NCBI GenBank assembly: GCA_945889625.1
Contig: CAMDCE010000032.1
Span: forward strand, 1-57,406
From: Asaia bogorensis
Lineage (GTDB): Bacteria > Pseudomonadota > Alphaproteobacteria > Reyranellales > Reyranellaceae
Direction of reading: 5' to 3'
Length of the DNA stretch: 57,406 nt
Shown: positions 8,632 through 17,142 of the stretch, piece after piece
How the letters are laid out: every line of letters starts with the position of its first letter
Position numbering within the stretch: the first letter of the stretch is position 1
The notes under the pieces: generated by a model
Told to the model about the DNA's origin: nothing
Seen by the model: the letters and a program-made list of their open reading frames with translations, nothing else
The model's database searches: none
Made by a program: the position numbers and the translations under genes

Positions 8632-9467
8632 CAGCGTTTCTCGATCCACAGGCTGGTCGCCATCGCGTCCGACGGCCGCGGCAGGCGCGCCACCACCGAT
8701 CGCTCGAGGCGTTCGCCAAGCCGCTGCCTGGCCCATACGCTGGCGAACAACGGCAGATAGGCTCCTGTCGCGAGCAGCGGCAGCACGCCCTGCTGTTCGT
8801 TGTAGGCCCGCCAGCCCCAGACCGGCGGATAGTCGAACGGCAGGAAGATGTCGTGGATGTGGACCAGCGTGCCGGACGGCAGGCGCGGCAACACGCGGTT
8901 CAGCAGCAGGTCGACGTCGCTGCCGGGCATCAGGATGTGGCTGGAATCGATGAACAGGGCGTCGCCGGCCTTGAGCCCGTCGAACAGATCGAGCGGTGTG
9001 GCCTGCAGTGTCGAGGACACGACGCGCACCCCCGGCAGGCCGGCAATATCGGCGCGTGGCGCGGGGTCGATCGCCAGGATCTCGCCGACGCCGCCCAGCG
9101 CCCGCGCCAGCAGCCGCGTTGAATGACCCGAGCCGACCTCGATGATGCGTTGCGGCTTGCGCTCGCGCACCAGGGCGTAGGCAACGGCCGAGTCGAGCGA
9201 GGGGAACCATGCCTGCTCGAGCAGGCTGCCCAGGCTTTCGAGCGCCGCGGCCTGCGCATCGACCAGATCGAGCACGCCCTTGAACGTGTCGTCGTGACGC
9301 TCGAACAGCGCCTCGATGGCGGGATAGGGCGGCTGTGCACCGGGCGGCGGCAGGAGCGGCGCATAGCGGTGCGGGATGAACCAGCCGCGCGGCGTCAGGC
9401 TGAGCACGGTCGGCAGGCCGAGCGCCAGACGCCGCCACCGTCCGCGCAGGCTGAGAGGGGCGGTCAC
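8631..9467 (-). CDS. Class I SAM-dependent methyltransferase (methyltransferase-24 type)
   Basis: A 278-residue cytoplasmic protein. Motif I is RIIEVGSGHSTRLLARAL, followed by ILAIDPAPRADIAGLPG, GDALFIDSSHILMPGSDV and LPSGTLVHIHDIFLPFDYP. The latter motifs are typical of the methyltransferase_24 group, often annotated near sugar or cephalosporin hydroxylase-like enzymes. An N-terminal segment of about 90 residues precedes the fold. The gene overlaps its neighbours on both sides: ATGA with the MBL gene at 9464-9467, and TGATG with the cyclase at 8631. This makes a tight three-gene unit. The substrate is unknown. Confidence 0.8.
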   Translation of the reverse strand: MTAPLSLRGRWRRLALGLPTVLSLTPRGWFIPHRYAPLLPPPGAQPPYPAIEALFERHDDTFKGVLDLVDAQAAALESLGSLLEQAWFPSLDSAVAYALVRERKPQRIIEVGSGHSTRLLARALGGVGEILAIDPAPRADIAGLPGVRVVSSTLQATPLDLFDGLKAGDALFIDSSHILMPGSDVDLLLNRVLPRLPSGTLVHIHDIFLPFDYPPVWGWRAYNEQQGVLPLLATGAYLPLFASVWARQRLGERLERSVVARLPRPSDAMATSLWIEKR

Positions 9468-10312
9468 GGGCTGAGCGACAGGCCTTCGTGCGCCACGATC
9501 ACGCGCGGCAGGCCGCTGGCGACGGTGCCGGGCCGCTTTGCGGCCGCCTCGCGCGCAACGCCATCCATGAAGGCGTCGTCGTGGCTGGGGTCATGGTGGA
9601 AGATGGCGAGCGTGCCGACGCCGGCCGCGTCGGCCAGGCGCACGCCCTCCTGCCAGGTCGAATGGCCCCAGCCCTTGTAGCGAGGGTACTCGGCGTCGGT
9701 GTAGCTCGAGTCGTAGATCATCACGTCGGCGCCGCGGCACAGCTCGACGATGGTCTTGTCGCGCTCGCCCTCGCGGTGCTCGGTGTCGGTGACGTAGCAA
9801 ATCGACTTGCCGCCATATTCCACGCGGTAGCCGGTGGCGCCGTTGGGATGGTTGAGCGGCGCCGTGCGCATCGCCACCGCGCCGCACTCGAGGCCCGAGC
9901 CGCAGGCGAATTCCTTGAAGCCGATGCTCGCCTGGAAGATCTCCAGGCTGACCGGATAGAGCGGCGGCGCCATCAGATTGCTGACGACCTTCTTCAGCGT
10001 GTAGGGCTGCTCGAGATGGCCTGCCCACATGCGCACCGAATTGCGCTTGTCGAACAGCGGCTGGAAGAAGGTCAGGCCGGCTATATGGTCGAGATGCGTA
10101 TGGGTGAAGTAGATGTCGATATCGAGCGGCGCCTGGCGCGCCAGCTCCAGCCCGAGGGTGCGGATGCCGGTGCCGGCGTCGAAGATCAGGCGCCGGCCGC
10201 CCGCGGTCACCTCGAGGCACGACGTGTTGCCGCCGTAGCGCATGTAATCGGCGCCGGCGCAGGCGATCGAACCGCGCACGCCCCAGAAGCGGACTTTCAG
10301 ACCATCGGCCAT
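9464..10312 (-). CDS. MBL-fold metallo-hydrolase
   Basis: A 282-residue metallo-beta-lactamase-fold protein with the metal-binding motif THTHLDHIAGL, a second ligand region LNHPNG, an Asp in CYVTDTEHREGE, and the C-terminal FHHDPSHDD. The N-terminus (VRFWGVRGSIACAG) is typical of a subgroup that in other bacteria often accompanies signalling domains or cyclases. It resembles phosphodiesterase-type MBL enzymes, so cleavage of a cyclic nucleotide is possible but not shown. It is first in the MBL-methyltransferase-cyclase unit. The 191-bp gap to the divergent hspQ gene should hold promoters for both directions. Confidence 0.88.
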   Translation of the reverse strand: MADGLKVRFWGVRGSIACAGADYMRYGGNTSCLEVTAGGRRLIFDAGTGIRTLGLELARQAPLDIDIYFTHTHLDHIAGLTFFQPLFDKRNSVRMWAGHLEQPYTLKKVVSNLMAPPLYPVSLEIFQASIGFKEFACGSGLECGAVAMRTAPLNHPNGATGYRVEYGGKSICYVTDTEHREGERDKTIVELCRGADVMIYDSSYTDAEYPRYKGWGHSTWQEGVRLADAAGVGTLAIFHHDPSHDDAFMDGVAREAAAKRPGTVASGLPRVIVAHEGLSLSP

Positions 10313-10503
10313 AACGAGCCAGAGTCCACAGGCGGACGGCCCCCGTCAACCGATGCCGCGGCCCACCGATTTGGCCGCGATCTTGCGTAACACTCAGGGA
10401 GGTCCGGATTCACGTATTGTTGCACGGCACTGGCCGACTCACCTGAGGCAATTCGCCCTCTGAGCGCGTTGCCTGCCGGCTTTTTCGGGGTAATACTTTC
10501 GTC

Positions 10504-10875
10504 ATGGACATCGCCAACCAAGCTGCCGGACCTGCCATCGCCGACCTGGCGGCACGCAAGGCCAAATTCGCCATCGGGCAGGTGGTGAAGCATCGTCTTT
10601 ACCCGTTCCGCGGCGTCATCTTCGACGTCGATCCGGTGTTCGCCAACACCGAGGAATGGCTGGCGTCGATCCCCGAGGAAGTGCGCCCGCGCCGCGATCA
10701 GCCCTTCTACCATCTGCTGGCCGAGAACGCGCAGACCACCTACGTGGCCTACGTCTCCGAGCAGAACCTGCTACCCGACGAAACCGGCAAGCCGGTATCG
10801 CATCCGCAGGTGCCGCATTTCTTCAAGGAACTGAGGCGCGGCCAGTACGTCTCGCGCGCGCGCGCGCTGCACTGA
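10504..10875 (+). CDS. hspQ: HspQ, heat shock protein / hemimethylated-DNA-binding-type protein
   Basis: A 123-residue protein with the YccV/HspQ domain from about residue 20: KFAIGQVVKHRLYPFRGVIF, DVDPVFANTEEW, DQPFYHLLAEN, and AYVSEQNLLPD. In enterobacteria HspQ binds hemimethylated oriC DNA and acts as a Lon specificity enhancer. The role in alphaproteobacteria is inferred from family membership. The N-terminal 20 residues are a variable extension. The gene is divergent from the MBL hydrolase gene and ends just before a family C inverted repeat (10884-10958). It has no operon partner downstream on the plus strand. Confidence 0.92.
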   Translation: MDIANQAAGPAIADLAARKAKFAIGQVVKHRLYPFRGVIFDVDPVFANTEEWLASIPEEVRPRRDQPFYHLLAENAQTTYVAYVSEQNLLPDETGKPVSHPQVPHFFKELRRGQYVSRARALH

Positions 10876-10883
10876 ATCTCAAG

Positions 10884-10958
10884 GGAGCGCGCCACTCGCG
10901 GCGGAGTAACCTCCGCCTTGGTGGCGCTCATGAATGCGCCACTGGAGTGGCGCGCTCC
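10884..10958. repeat. Family C inverted-repeat element (nested hairpins)
   Basis: The outer arms GGAGCGCGCCACTC (10884-10897) and GAGTGGCGCGCTCC (10945-10958) are perfect. Inside are two more palindromes: GGCGGAG-TAAC-CTCCGCC (10900-10917) and GCGCCACT-GG-AGTGGCGC. Related copies lie at 40380-40450 and 57380-57406. The right end abuts the TAG stop of the minus-strand hydrolase gene (10958-10960). The element therefore lies exactly between two convergent gene ends and could act as a bidirectional terminator, although no T-tracts are present. Confidence 0.88.
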
Positions 10959-11623
10959 TATGACCTGAGCGCCTCGGCGATCTGATCGACCGTCGCGGTC
11001 CAGCCGACGATCGCGCCCTGGGCGCGGATCATCTCGATCGCGGCCTTTTTGAATTCAGGGAAATAACTTTCGGTCGCGTCCTCGGCCAGCAGGCACTCGA
11101 AGCCGCGGTCGTTGGCTTCGCGCATGGTGGTCTGCACGCAGACCTCGGTGGTGACGCCGGCGAACACCAGATGGGTGATCCCACGGGCCGCCAGGATCTC
11201 GCCGAGAGGCGTGGCGTAGAACGCCCCCTTGCCCGGCTTGTCCAACACGATCTCGCCCGGCCTGGCCGCCAACTCCGGCACGATGTCGGCGCCGGGCTCT
11301 CCGGCAATCAGGATGCGGCCCATCGATCCGGGATCGCCGATGCGCAGGCTGGGCTTGCCACGTGAAAGCTTGGCCGGCGGGCAATCCGACAGGTCCGGTC
11401 TGTGGCACTCGCGGGTATGGATGATCGGCAGGCCGGCGATGCGGAAGGCGTCGATCAGGCGGCCAACCGTCGGCACGATGCGTTTGAGCAGGCTTACGTC
11501 GTTGCCCAGTGTGGCACCGAAGCCGCCGGGTTCGATGAAGTCGCGCTGCATGTCGATCGCGATCAGCGCGGTGTGGGCGGGGTCGAACGTGTAGTCGAAC
11601 GGCTGGGCAGCGATGGTCTTCAT
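10958..11623 (-). CDS. Isochorismatase-fold cysteine hydrolase (amidohydrolase)
   Basis: A 221-residue cysteine hydrolase. The catalytic triad is visible: Asp in [16 protein letters not shown], Lys in [13 protein letters not shown], and Cys in [17 protein letters not shown]. It is a paralogue of the BiuH-like gene at 13193-13882, with near-identical DNA in the Cys-motif region. Related enzymes hydrolyse biuret, ureidoacrylate or N-carbamoyl compounds. I start at ATG 11623, one base after the ABC ATPase stop, instead of an upstream ATG inside that gene. It is the last gene of the importer operon. The stop codon TAG lies at the edge of a family C repeat. Confidence 0.85.
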   Translation of the reverse strand: MKTIAAQPFDYTFDPAHTALIAIDMQRDFIEPGGFGATLGNDVSLLKRIVPTVGRLIDAFRIAGLPIIHTRECHRPDLSDCPPAKLSRGKPSLRIGDPGSMGRILIAGEPGADIVPELAARPGEIVLDKPGKGAFYATPLGEILAARGITHLVFAGVTTEVCVQTTMREANDRGFECLLAEDATESYFPEFKKAAIEMIRAQGAIVGWTATVDQIAEALRS

Positions 11624-11624
11624 T

Positions 11625-13196
11625 TCAATGGCCGGCGCTTTGGTGGCCAGCCATGGCGCGGCCGATCGCGCCGACATCGGCCTGGGCGCCGTCGGTCTGC
11701 AGCGCCAGCTTGCCGTCGAACATCACGACGATGCGGTCGGAGAGTTGCAGGATCTCGTCGAGATCCTCGCTCACCAGCAGCACGGCGGCGCCGCGGTTGC
11801 GCGCCCCCACGATGCGGGCGCGAATCTCGGCCACGGCGGCGAAGTCGAGGCCGAAGCAGGGATTGGCCACGATCAAAAGGTCGCCGTCGCTCGACAGCTC
11901 GCGCGCCAGCACGGCGCGCTGCACGTTGCCGCCCGACAGGCTGCGGATCGGTGCGTCGGGGCCGGGCGTGTTGACCCGGTAGGCGTCGATCAGCCGCGTT
12001 GCCGCGTCGCGCATCGGCGAACGTTTCAACCTGATGCCGTCGGGCGACGATGGCGGCAGGTCGAAGGACCTCAGCGCCATGTTCTCCGCCACCGACATGT
12101 CGGCCACGCAGGCGTTGCGCAAAGGCTCCTCGGGCAGGCAGGCGATCTTGTGCCGGATCATCTCCGGCCGCGTCGCGCTGTAGGGCTCGCCATGGACCAG
12201 CATGCGGCCGGCCTCGGCATGGCGCTGCCCGGCCAGTGTTTCGACGAGCTCGCGCTGGCCGTTGCCCGACACGCCGGCAACGCCCACGATCTCGCCGGCG
12301 CGGATTTCCAGCGCCAGCTCCTCGACCGCGAGCTGGCCGACATGGTCGGCGACGCTCAGGCCCTCGATCTTCAGCACCGCCTTGCCCGGCGCGCGCGCCT
12401 GGCGCGCCACGGTCTCGCGGTTTTCGCGTTTGCCGACCATCATCTCGGCCATCCGGTCGTTGTCGAGTTCGGAGGCCGGCCTGGTATCGACCAGCTTGCC
12501 GCGGCGCAGCACGGTGACGGTGTCGCAGAAGGCGTTCACCTCACGGAACTTGTGGGTGATGGTGACGATGGTGACCTGGCCGTCGTCGGCGAGCTTCTTC
12601 AGGGTCGACAGGACTTCGTCGGCCTCGTCGGGCGTCAGCACCGAGGTCGGCTCGTCGAGGATCAGCAGGTTTCGCCGCAGATAAAGCTGGCGCAGGATCT
12701 CGCCCTTCTGCTTCTGGCCGGCCGCCAGATCGGCGACCGGCGTGTCGATCGGCACGGCGAAGGGCGTCGTCGAGAAGAAATCCTTCAGCGCCCGGCGCTC
12801 GGCGGTCCAGTCGATCACCGCCGGCAGATCGCCGCGCGACATCACGAAGTTCTCCAGCACCGTCATGTTCGGCACCAGGGTGAAGTGCTGGTAGACCATG
12901 CCGAGGCCAAGCTCGTGCGCCTGGCGCGGATGGCTGATCTCGACCTGCCGGCCGTTCAGCAGGATCTGGCCCTCGTCGGCGGCGTAGTATCCCATGGCGC
13001 ATTTGACCAGCGTGCTCTTGCCCGCGCCGTTCTCGCCCAGCAGCGCATGGAAGGCGCCCGACTTGATCTTCACCGACACGTCGTCGAGGGCGGCGAGCGC
13101 GCCAAAGCGCTTGGAAAAGCCGATCAGCTCGAGCGACGGTGCTCCTCGATTCGGCGGCGCCGGGGCGGCACCGATCGTCTGGGACTGCGGCGTCAC
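11625..13196 (-). CDS. BMP-family (nucleoside-type) ABC importer ATPase, two NBDs
   Basis: A 523-residue sugar/nucleoside-type ATPase with two fused nucleotide-binding domains, like YufO/RbsA. NBD1 has Walker [13 protein letters not shown] and Walker [17 protein letters not shown]2 has the reduced Walker A region [13 protein letters not shown] and signature [15 protein letters not shown], where [13 protein letters not shown] replacement of the Walker B Glu (VANPCFGLD) shows it is degenerate, as is usual here. The start is GTG 13196, overlapping the biuH stop (GTGA). It powers uptake with the two permeases and the BMP binding protein encoded upstream in the same operon. Confidence 0.92.
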   Translation of the reverse strand: MTPQSQTIGAAPAPPNRGAPSLELIGFSKRFGALAALDDVSVKIKSGAFHALLGENGAGKSTLVKCAMGYYAADEGQILLNGRQVEISHPRQAHELGLGMVYQHFTLVPNMTVLENFVMSRGDLPAVIDWTAERRALKDFFSTTPFAVPIDTPVADLAAGQKQKGEILRQLYLRRNLLILDEPTSVLTPDEADEVLSTLKKLADDGQVTIVTITHKFREVNAFCDTVTVLRRGKLVDTRPASELDNDRMAEMMVGKRENRETVARQARAPGKAVLKIEGLSVADHVGQLAVEELALEIRAGEIVGVAGVSGNGQRELVETLAGQRHAEAGRMLVHGEPYSATRPEMIRHKIACLPEEPLRNACVADMSVAENMALRSFDLPPSSPDGIRLKRSPMRDAATRLIDAYRVNTPGPDAPIRSLSGGNVQRAVLARELSSDGDLLIVANPCFGLDFAAVAEIRARIVGARNRGAAVLLVSEDLDEILQLSDRIVVMFDGKLALQTDGAQADVGAIGRAMAGHQSAGH

Positions 13197-13882
13197 GCGA
13201 TCGCCCTGATGACGGCGGCCGAAGTGGCGACGGCGCCGAACACGCCGCCCTGCATCTCCACCATCTTCAGCGCGGCCAGATGATTGCCTTTGTCGGTTGC
13301 GCCCGTGCAATCCTCGAGGATCAGGCACTCGAAGCCGCGGTCGTTGGCCTCGCGCATGGTGGTGTGCACGCAGACGTCGGTGGTGATGCCGCACAGCACC
13401 AGATTGTCGATGCCGCGCGTGCGCAGCATCAGCTCGAGGTCGGTGGCGCAGAACGAGCCCTTGCCCGGCTTGTCGATGACCGGCTCGCCGGGCGCCGGCG
13501 CCAGATCGGCAATGATCTCCCAGCCCGGCTCGCCGCGCACCAGAATCCGCCCGCACGGGCCGGGATCGCCGATGCCGGCGCCGATCTGCCGCGAGCGCCA
13601 GCGCTTGTTGGGCGGCAGGTCGGAAAGATCGGGGCGATGGCCTTCTCGGGTATGGATCACGGTCCAGCCGGCCTGGCGCGCCGCGGCGAGCAGCTTCTTG
13701 ATCGGTTCGATCGGCGCGCGCGTCAGCGACAGGTCGTAGCCCATCTTGTCGACATAGCCGCCGACGCCGCAGAAGTCGGTCTGCATGTCGATGATGATCA
13801 GCGCCGAATTGTCGGGCCTGAGATCGCCGTTCCACGGCCAGGGGTAGGGGCGGGACTCGACGTGCTTCGTTGTGTTTGTCAT
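13193..13882 (-). CDS. biuH: Biuret amidohydrolase-like cysteine hydrolase
   Basis: A 229-residue isochorismatase-fold amidohydrolase. The sequence closely matches what I know of Rhizobium biuret hydrolase: [60 protein letters not shown] and [18 protein letters not shown]. The triad Asp, Lys and Cys is intact. BiuH converts biuret to allophanate and ammonia. I prefer ATG 13882 over 13891, because AGGAG stands 9 bases before 13882 but directly abuts 13891. It lies between the second permease gene and the ATPase gene of a BMP-type importer. No allophanate hydrolase is in the window. Confidence 0.85.
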   Translation of the reverse strand: MTNTTKHVESRPYPWPWNGDLRPDNSALIIIDMQTDFCGVGGYVDKMGYDLSLTRAPIEPIKKLLAAARQAGWTVIHTREGHRPDLSDLPPNKRWRSRQIGAGIGDPGPCGRILVRGEPGWEIIADLAPAPGEPVIDKPGKGSFCATDLELMLRTRGIDNLVLCGITTDVCVHTTMREANDRGFECLILEDCTGATDKGNHLAALKMVEMQGGVFGAVATSAAVIRAIA

Positions 13883-13894
13883 TTGCGGCATCTC

Positions 13895-14818
13895 CTAACG
13901 AACCGCGCCCAGTTCGCCGGGGGCGCCGCGCAGGCTGCGTTCGGGCGAGCAGGTGGCGATCATCAGGGCCAGTGTGAGGACATAAGGCGCGGCACTGAAG
14001 AGATAATAGCCCTGGGTGACGCCGATCGACTGCAGGGCGGGGCTGATGGCGCCGGCCGCGCCGAACAGCAGCGAGGCCCACAGGCAGCGCACCGGTTGCC
14101 AGCGCGCGAAGATCACCAGCGCCACCGCCATCAGGCCCTGGCCGCTCGACAGGCCCTCGTTCCAGCTCCCCGGATAGTAGAGCGATAGGAACGCGCCGCC
14201 GATGCCGGCAAAGCCGCCGCCGATCGAGGTCGCAACCAGGCGGGTGCGCGCGACCGAGGCACCGATCGCCAGCGCGGCATCGACGCTCTCGCCGGCCAGC
14301 CGCACGATCAGGCCCCAGCGCGTGTTCTTGAGCGCCCAGGCGAGCGCGAAGGCCAGCACGACGCCGACGATGAACAGGTGATTGACCTGCAGCGCCTGGC
14401 GGACCTGCGGCACGCTGCTCCACCAGCCGAACTCGATGGCGCCGAGGTTGGGCGCCTTGGGCTGGATGTAGGGCTTGCCGAGGAAAAAGGCGAGGCCGGT
14501 GCCGAACAGCATCAGGCCGATGCCGGTGGCGATGTCGTTGACCCTCGGCAGCTGGCAGATGCCGGCGTGCAGCGCGCCCAGCAGCAGGCCGACCAAGGCG
14601 GCGACCAGCACACCCAGCCACGGCGAGTCGCTTAGCAGCGCCACGCCATAGGCGCTCATGGCGCCCATCATCAGGGTGCCCTCGAGGCCGAGATTGATGC
14701 GGCCGCTGCGTTCGGTGAGGCACTCGCCCAGGCTCACGAAAATGAACGGGGTGCTGACGCGAATGGCGCCGGCCAGCATGGCGAGCGGTACACCCCACAG
14801 GCCGATGCCGCTGTCCAT
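13895..14818 (-). CDS. BMP-family ABC importer permease (second subunit)
   Basis: A 307-residue inner-membrane permease of the BPD_transp_2 family (YufQ-like) with about eight hydrophobic helices. Recognisable segments are GECLTERSGRINLGLEGTLM (the family N-terminal signature), NDIATGIGLMLFGTGLAFFLG, and the cytoplasmic coupling region RLAGESVDAALAIGASV. It pairs with the permease encoded at 14821-15858. ATG 14818 lies 2 bases after the preceding stop. It ends 12 bases before the chosen biuH start. Substrates of this family are usually nucleosides; here the flanking amidohydrolases suggest ureide-type nitrogen compounds (inference). Confidence 0.92.
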   Translation of the reverse strand: MDSGIGLWGVPLAMLAGAIRVSTPFIFVSLGECLTERSGRINLGLEGTLMMGAMSAYGVALLSDSPWLGVLVAALVGLLLGALHAGICQLPRVNDIATGIGLMLFGTGLAFFLGKPYIQPKAPNLGAIEFGWWSSVPQVRQALQVNHLFIVGVVLAFALAWALKNTRWGLIVRLAGESVDAALAIGASVARTRLVATSIGGGFAGIGGAFLSLYYPGSWNEGLSSGQGLMAVALVIFARWQPVRCLWASLLFGAAGAISPALQSIGVTQGYYLFSAAPYVLTLALMIATCSPERSLRGAPGELGAVR

Positions 14819-14820
14819 GT

Positions 14821-15858
14821 TCAGCGTCCCTCGGCTTTGCGGCCGAGCCGGCCGTACAGCGTCTCGCTCGCCAGGATGGCCACGAAGATCATGCCCTGCA
14901 GGACGACGACAGCGGCGTCGGGCAGGTCGAGCCGGCGCTGCAGCAGGCCGCCCGAGGCGCTGATGCCGCCCAGCAGGATGGCAACCGGCACGATGGCCAG
15001 CGGATGGTGACGCGCCAGGAAGGACACCAGGATGCCGGCATAGCCGTAGCCGACGGCGAGCGAGGCGTTGGCCTTGCCGTGCACGGCGGCGACCTCGACC
15101 ATGCCGGCGAGTCCCGCCGCCGCGCCGCCGGCGGCGCAGGCCAGCAGCACATAGCGCCGGACATCGAGGCCCATCATGCGCGCCGTCTTGGGGTTGCCGC
15201 CGATCACCTGCATGGCGAAGCCCCAGGTGGTGAAGCGCTGGAAGACGTAGCAGACCACGCAGGCCACGATGCCGAACACCAGGCCCCAATGGACGTCGGT
15301 GCCGGGGATCGGGCCGATCATGTTGGCGTCGCCGATCGGGAAGGTCGACGGCTTGTTGAGGCTCGAGGGATCGCGCAACGGGCCCTCGACGAAATGGTTC
15401 ATCAAGGCGATGGCGATGTAGGTCAGCAGCAGGCTCGAGATCGTCTCGTTGACGCCGCGATATTGCCGCAAGCCGCCAGCCAGTGCGATCCAGGCGCCGC
15501 CGCCAATCATCGCCGCCGCTGCCATCACCGTCAGCACGACGAGCGGTGCGGCGCCGCCCACGGCCACGCCGGCGGCCGCGGCCGCGACGCCGCCCACCAC
15601 CAGCGCGCCTTCGTTGCCGATGATCACCAGCCCAAGCCGCGCCGGCAATGCCGTGCACAGTGCGGTCAGGATCAAGGGAGCGGCGCGCGACAGCGTGTTC
15701 TGGAACGAGAACCAGCTGCCGAACGCCCCCTGATACATCAGCGCGAAGGCCTCCAGCGGATCGACGCGCGCATAGATCGCCAGCAGCAGGCCGAACAACG
15801 CCGCCGATGCCAGCAGCGCCAGCATCGGAACGGCGATGCGTTCGACTGTTTGCTGCAT
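14821..15858 (-). CDS. BMP-family ABC importer permease (first subunit)
   Basis: A 345-residue inner-membrane permease (YufP-like, BPD_transp_2). Features include NTLSRAAPLILTALCTALPA, GLVIIGNEGALVVGG, YRGVNETISSLLLTYIAI, and the coupling segment MQVIGGNPKTARMMGLDVRR, all typical of the larger permease of BMP importers. There are about ten hydrophobic helices. It is the second gene of the operon after the binding protein. It is separated from that gene by a family A inverted repeat (15865-15992), which may lower expression of the membrane genes relative to the binding protein. Confidence 0.92.
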   Translation of the reverse strand: MQQTVERIAVPMLALLASAALFGLLLAIYARVDPLEAFALMYQGAFGSWFSFQNTLSRAAPLILTALCTALPARLGLVIIGNEGALVVGGVAAAAAGVAVGGAAPLVVLTVMAAAAMIGGGAWIALAGGLRQYRGVNETISSLLLTYIAIALMNHFVEGPLRDPSSLNKPSTFPIGDANMIGPIPGTDVHWGLVFGIVACVVCYVFQRFTTWGFAMQVIGGNPKTARMMGLDVRRYVLLACAAGGAAAGLAGMVEVAAVHGKANASLAVGYGYAGILVSFLARHHPLAIVPVAILLGGISASGGLLQRRLDLPDAAVVVLQGMIFVAILASETLYGRLGRKAEGR

Positions 15859-15864
15859 GCTCTT

Positions 15865-15992
15865 ACTCCTCCCCCGTCTGCGGGAGAGGTGGCGCGGTAA
15901 TCCGCGACGGAGGGGTCATAGGCGACAATCTGTGGCTCATGACCCCTCCGTCAGCGTAGGACGCTGACACCTCCCCATATGAATGGGGAGGA
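15865..15992. repeat. Family A element (two inverted units, head to head)
   Basis: This is two copies of a roughly 50-bp unit in opposite orientation. One unit runs CCTCCCCCGTCTGCGGGAGA... to GACGGAGGGGTCAT; the other runs ATGACCCCTCCGTCAGCG to ACCTCCCCAT...GGGGAGGA. Each unit has its own C-rich/G-rich hairpin plus a short variable stem (GCGCGGTAATCCGCG-like). Copies of the same design are at 43357-43494, 52015-52137, 52747-52872, 54840-54957 and 55513-55631. Here it separates the binding-protein gene from the permease genes of one operon. Confidence 0.9.
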
Positions 15993-16020
15993 CGGCACAC
16001 GTCATTGGCGGCTGTCTCGC

Positions 16021-17142
16021 TTACGATGTCGCGCCGATCACGCCCTCGACCAGGTAGTTCATGCCTTCGAGCTTGGGCTCGGTGATGAGGTAGGACGTGC
16101 CGGCCGGGATGACGGTGTTGCCCTTGTTGTCCTTGAGCGCGCCCTTGTAGATCGACAGGCTGCCGTTGAGCAGCGCGAGCTTGGCTGCGTCGGCCTTCTC
16201 CTTGACCGCCGGCGCGACTGCCGGGCCGTAGGCCGAGGTGCGGACATAGCCTTCCTTCAGGCCGCCGCGCACGAAGTTGCCCGGCGCCTTGCCGGCCTTC
16301 ATCGCCTCGACCATGTCGACGTAGACGCGCTCCCAGTTCCACTCGGCGCCGGTCAGGTAGCCCTTGGGCGCAAGCTTGGCCTGGTTGCAGTGATAGCCCG
16401 AGCTGTAGATGCCGGCGCGCTCGGCCGTCTCGATCACGACCTTGGGCGAATCGACGTGGCAGGTCACGACATCGGCGCCCTGTGCGATCATGCTGTTGGT
16501 GGCCTCCGCTTCCTTGACCGGCATCGCCCAGTCGCCGGTGAAGATCGCTTGCGTCGTGATCTTGGGATTGACCGACTGCGCGCCCAAAGTGAAGGCGTTG
16601 ATGTTGCGCAGAACCTGGGGGATCGGCTTGGCCGCGACGAAGCCCAGCTTGCCGGACTTGGTGGCGGAGCCCGCGACGATGCCCGCGACGTACTGGGCCT
16701 CGTCGATGTAGCCGAAATAGCTGCCGGTGTTCATCGGGTGCTTGCCCCGGGTCCACAGGCCGCCGCAGTGGCGGAACTCGATCTTGGGATACTTGGCCGC
16801 CATCTTCAGCATGTGCGGGTCGAAGTAGCCGAACGACGTCGGAAACACGAGCGTGGCGCCGTCGAGATTGATCATGCTCTCCATCGATTTCTCGACGGCA
16901 ACGGTCTCGGGCACCTTCTCCTCCTCGACGACCTTCAGGCCCGGCATCTTCTTCAGGATGGCGGCGGCCTCGGCATGCGCCTGGTTGTAGCCGTAGTCGT
17001 CGCGCGGCCCGACATAGATGAAGCCGATCACCAGCGGCTTCTGCGCCTGCGCCGTACCGGCCAGACCGAATGCGGCAGCGCCGGCGGCCCCCGCCGCTCC
17101 GCCCAGGACGGCCCGACGGCCCAAGTTGAATTTGTCGATCAT
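16021..17142 (-). CDS. BMP-family ABC transporter substrate-binding protein
   Basis: A 373-residue periplasmic binding protein of the BMP/PnrA family. The N-terminus is a twin-arginine type signal (GRRAVLGG then an alanine-rich core ending AQA), so export may be Tat-dependent. The mature part shows PLVIGFIYVGPRDDYGYNQAH, FPTSFGYFDPHMLKMAAKYP, NTGSYFGYIDEAQYVAGIVA and QGADVVTCHVDSPKVV, all standard BMP features. I choose ATG 17142 because GGGGGA lies about 6 bases upstream. Longer in-frame starts would put unlikely sequence before the signal. It is the first gene of the importer/amidohydrolase operon. Confidence 0.93.
   Translation of the reverse strand: MIDKFNLGRRAVLGGAAGAAGAAAFGLAGTAQAQKPLVIGFIYVGPRDDYGYNQAHAEAAAILKKMPGLKVVEEEKVPETVAVEKSMESMINLDGATLVFPTSFGYFDPHMLKMAAKYPKIEFRHCGGLWTRGKHPMNTGSYFGYIDEAQYVAGIVAGSATKSGKLGFVAAKPIPQVLRNINAFTLGAQSVNPKITTQAIFTGDWAMPVKEAEATNSMIAQGADVVTCHVDSPKVVIETAERAGIYSSGYHCNQAKLAPKGYLTGAEWNWERVYVDMVEAMKAGKAPGNFVRGGLKEGYVRTSAYGPAVAPAVKEKADAAKLALLNGSLSIYKGALKDNKGNTVIPAGTSYLITEPKLEGMNYLVEGVIGATS

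Noticed and set aside
11625..14798. Single 1057-residue minus-strand frame
   Set aside because: Only its C-terminal half is real (the ABC ATPase from GTG 13196). The upstream part is an out-of-frame reading of biuH and the permease.
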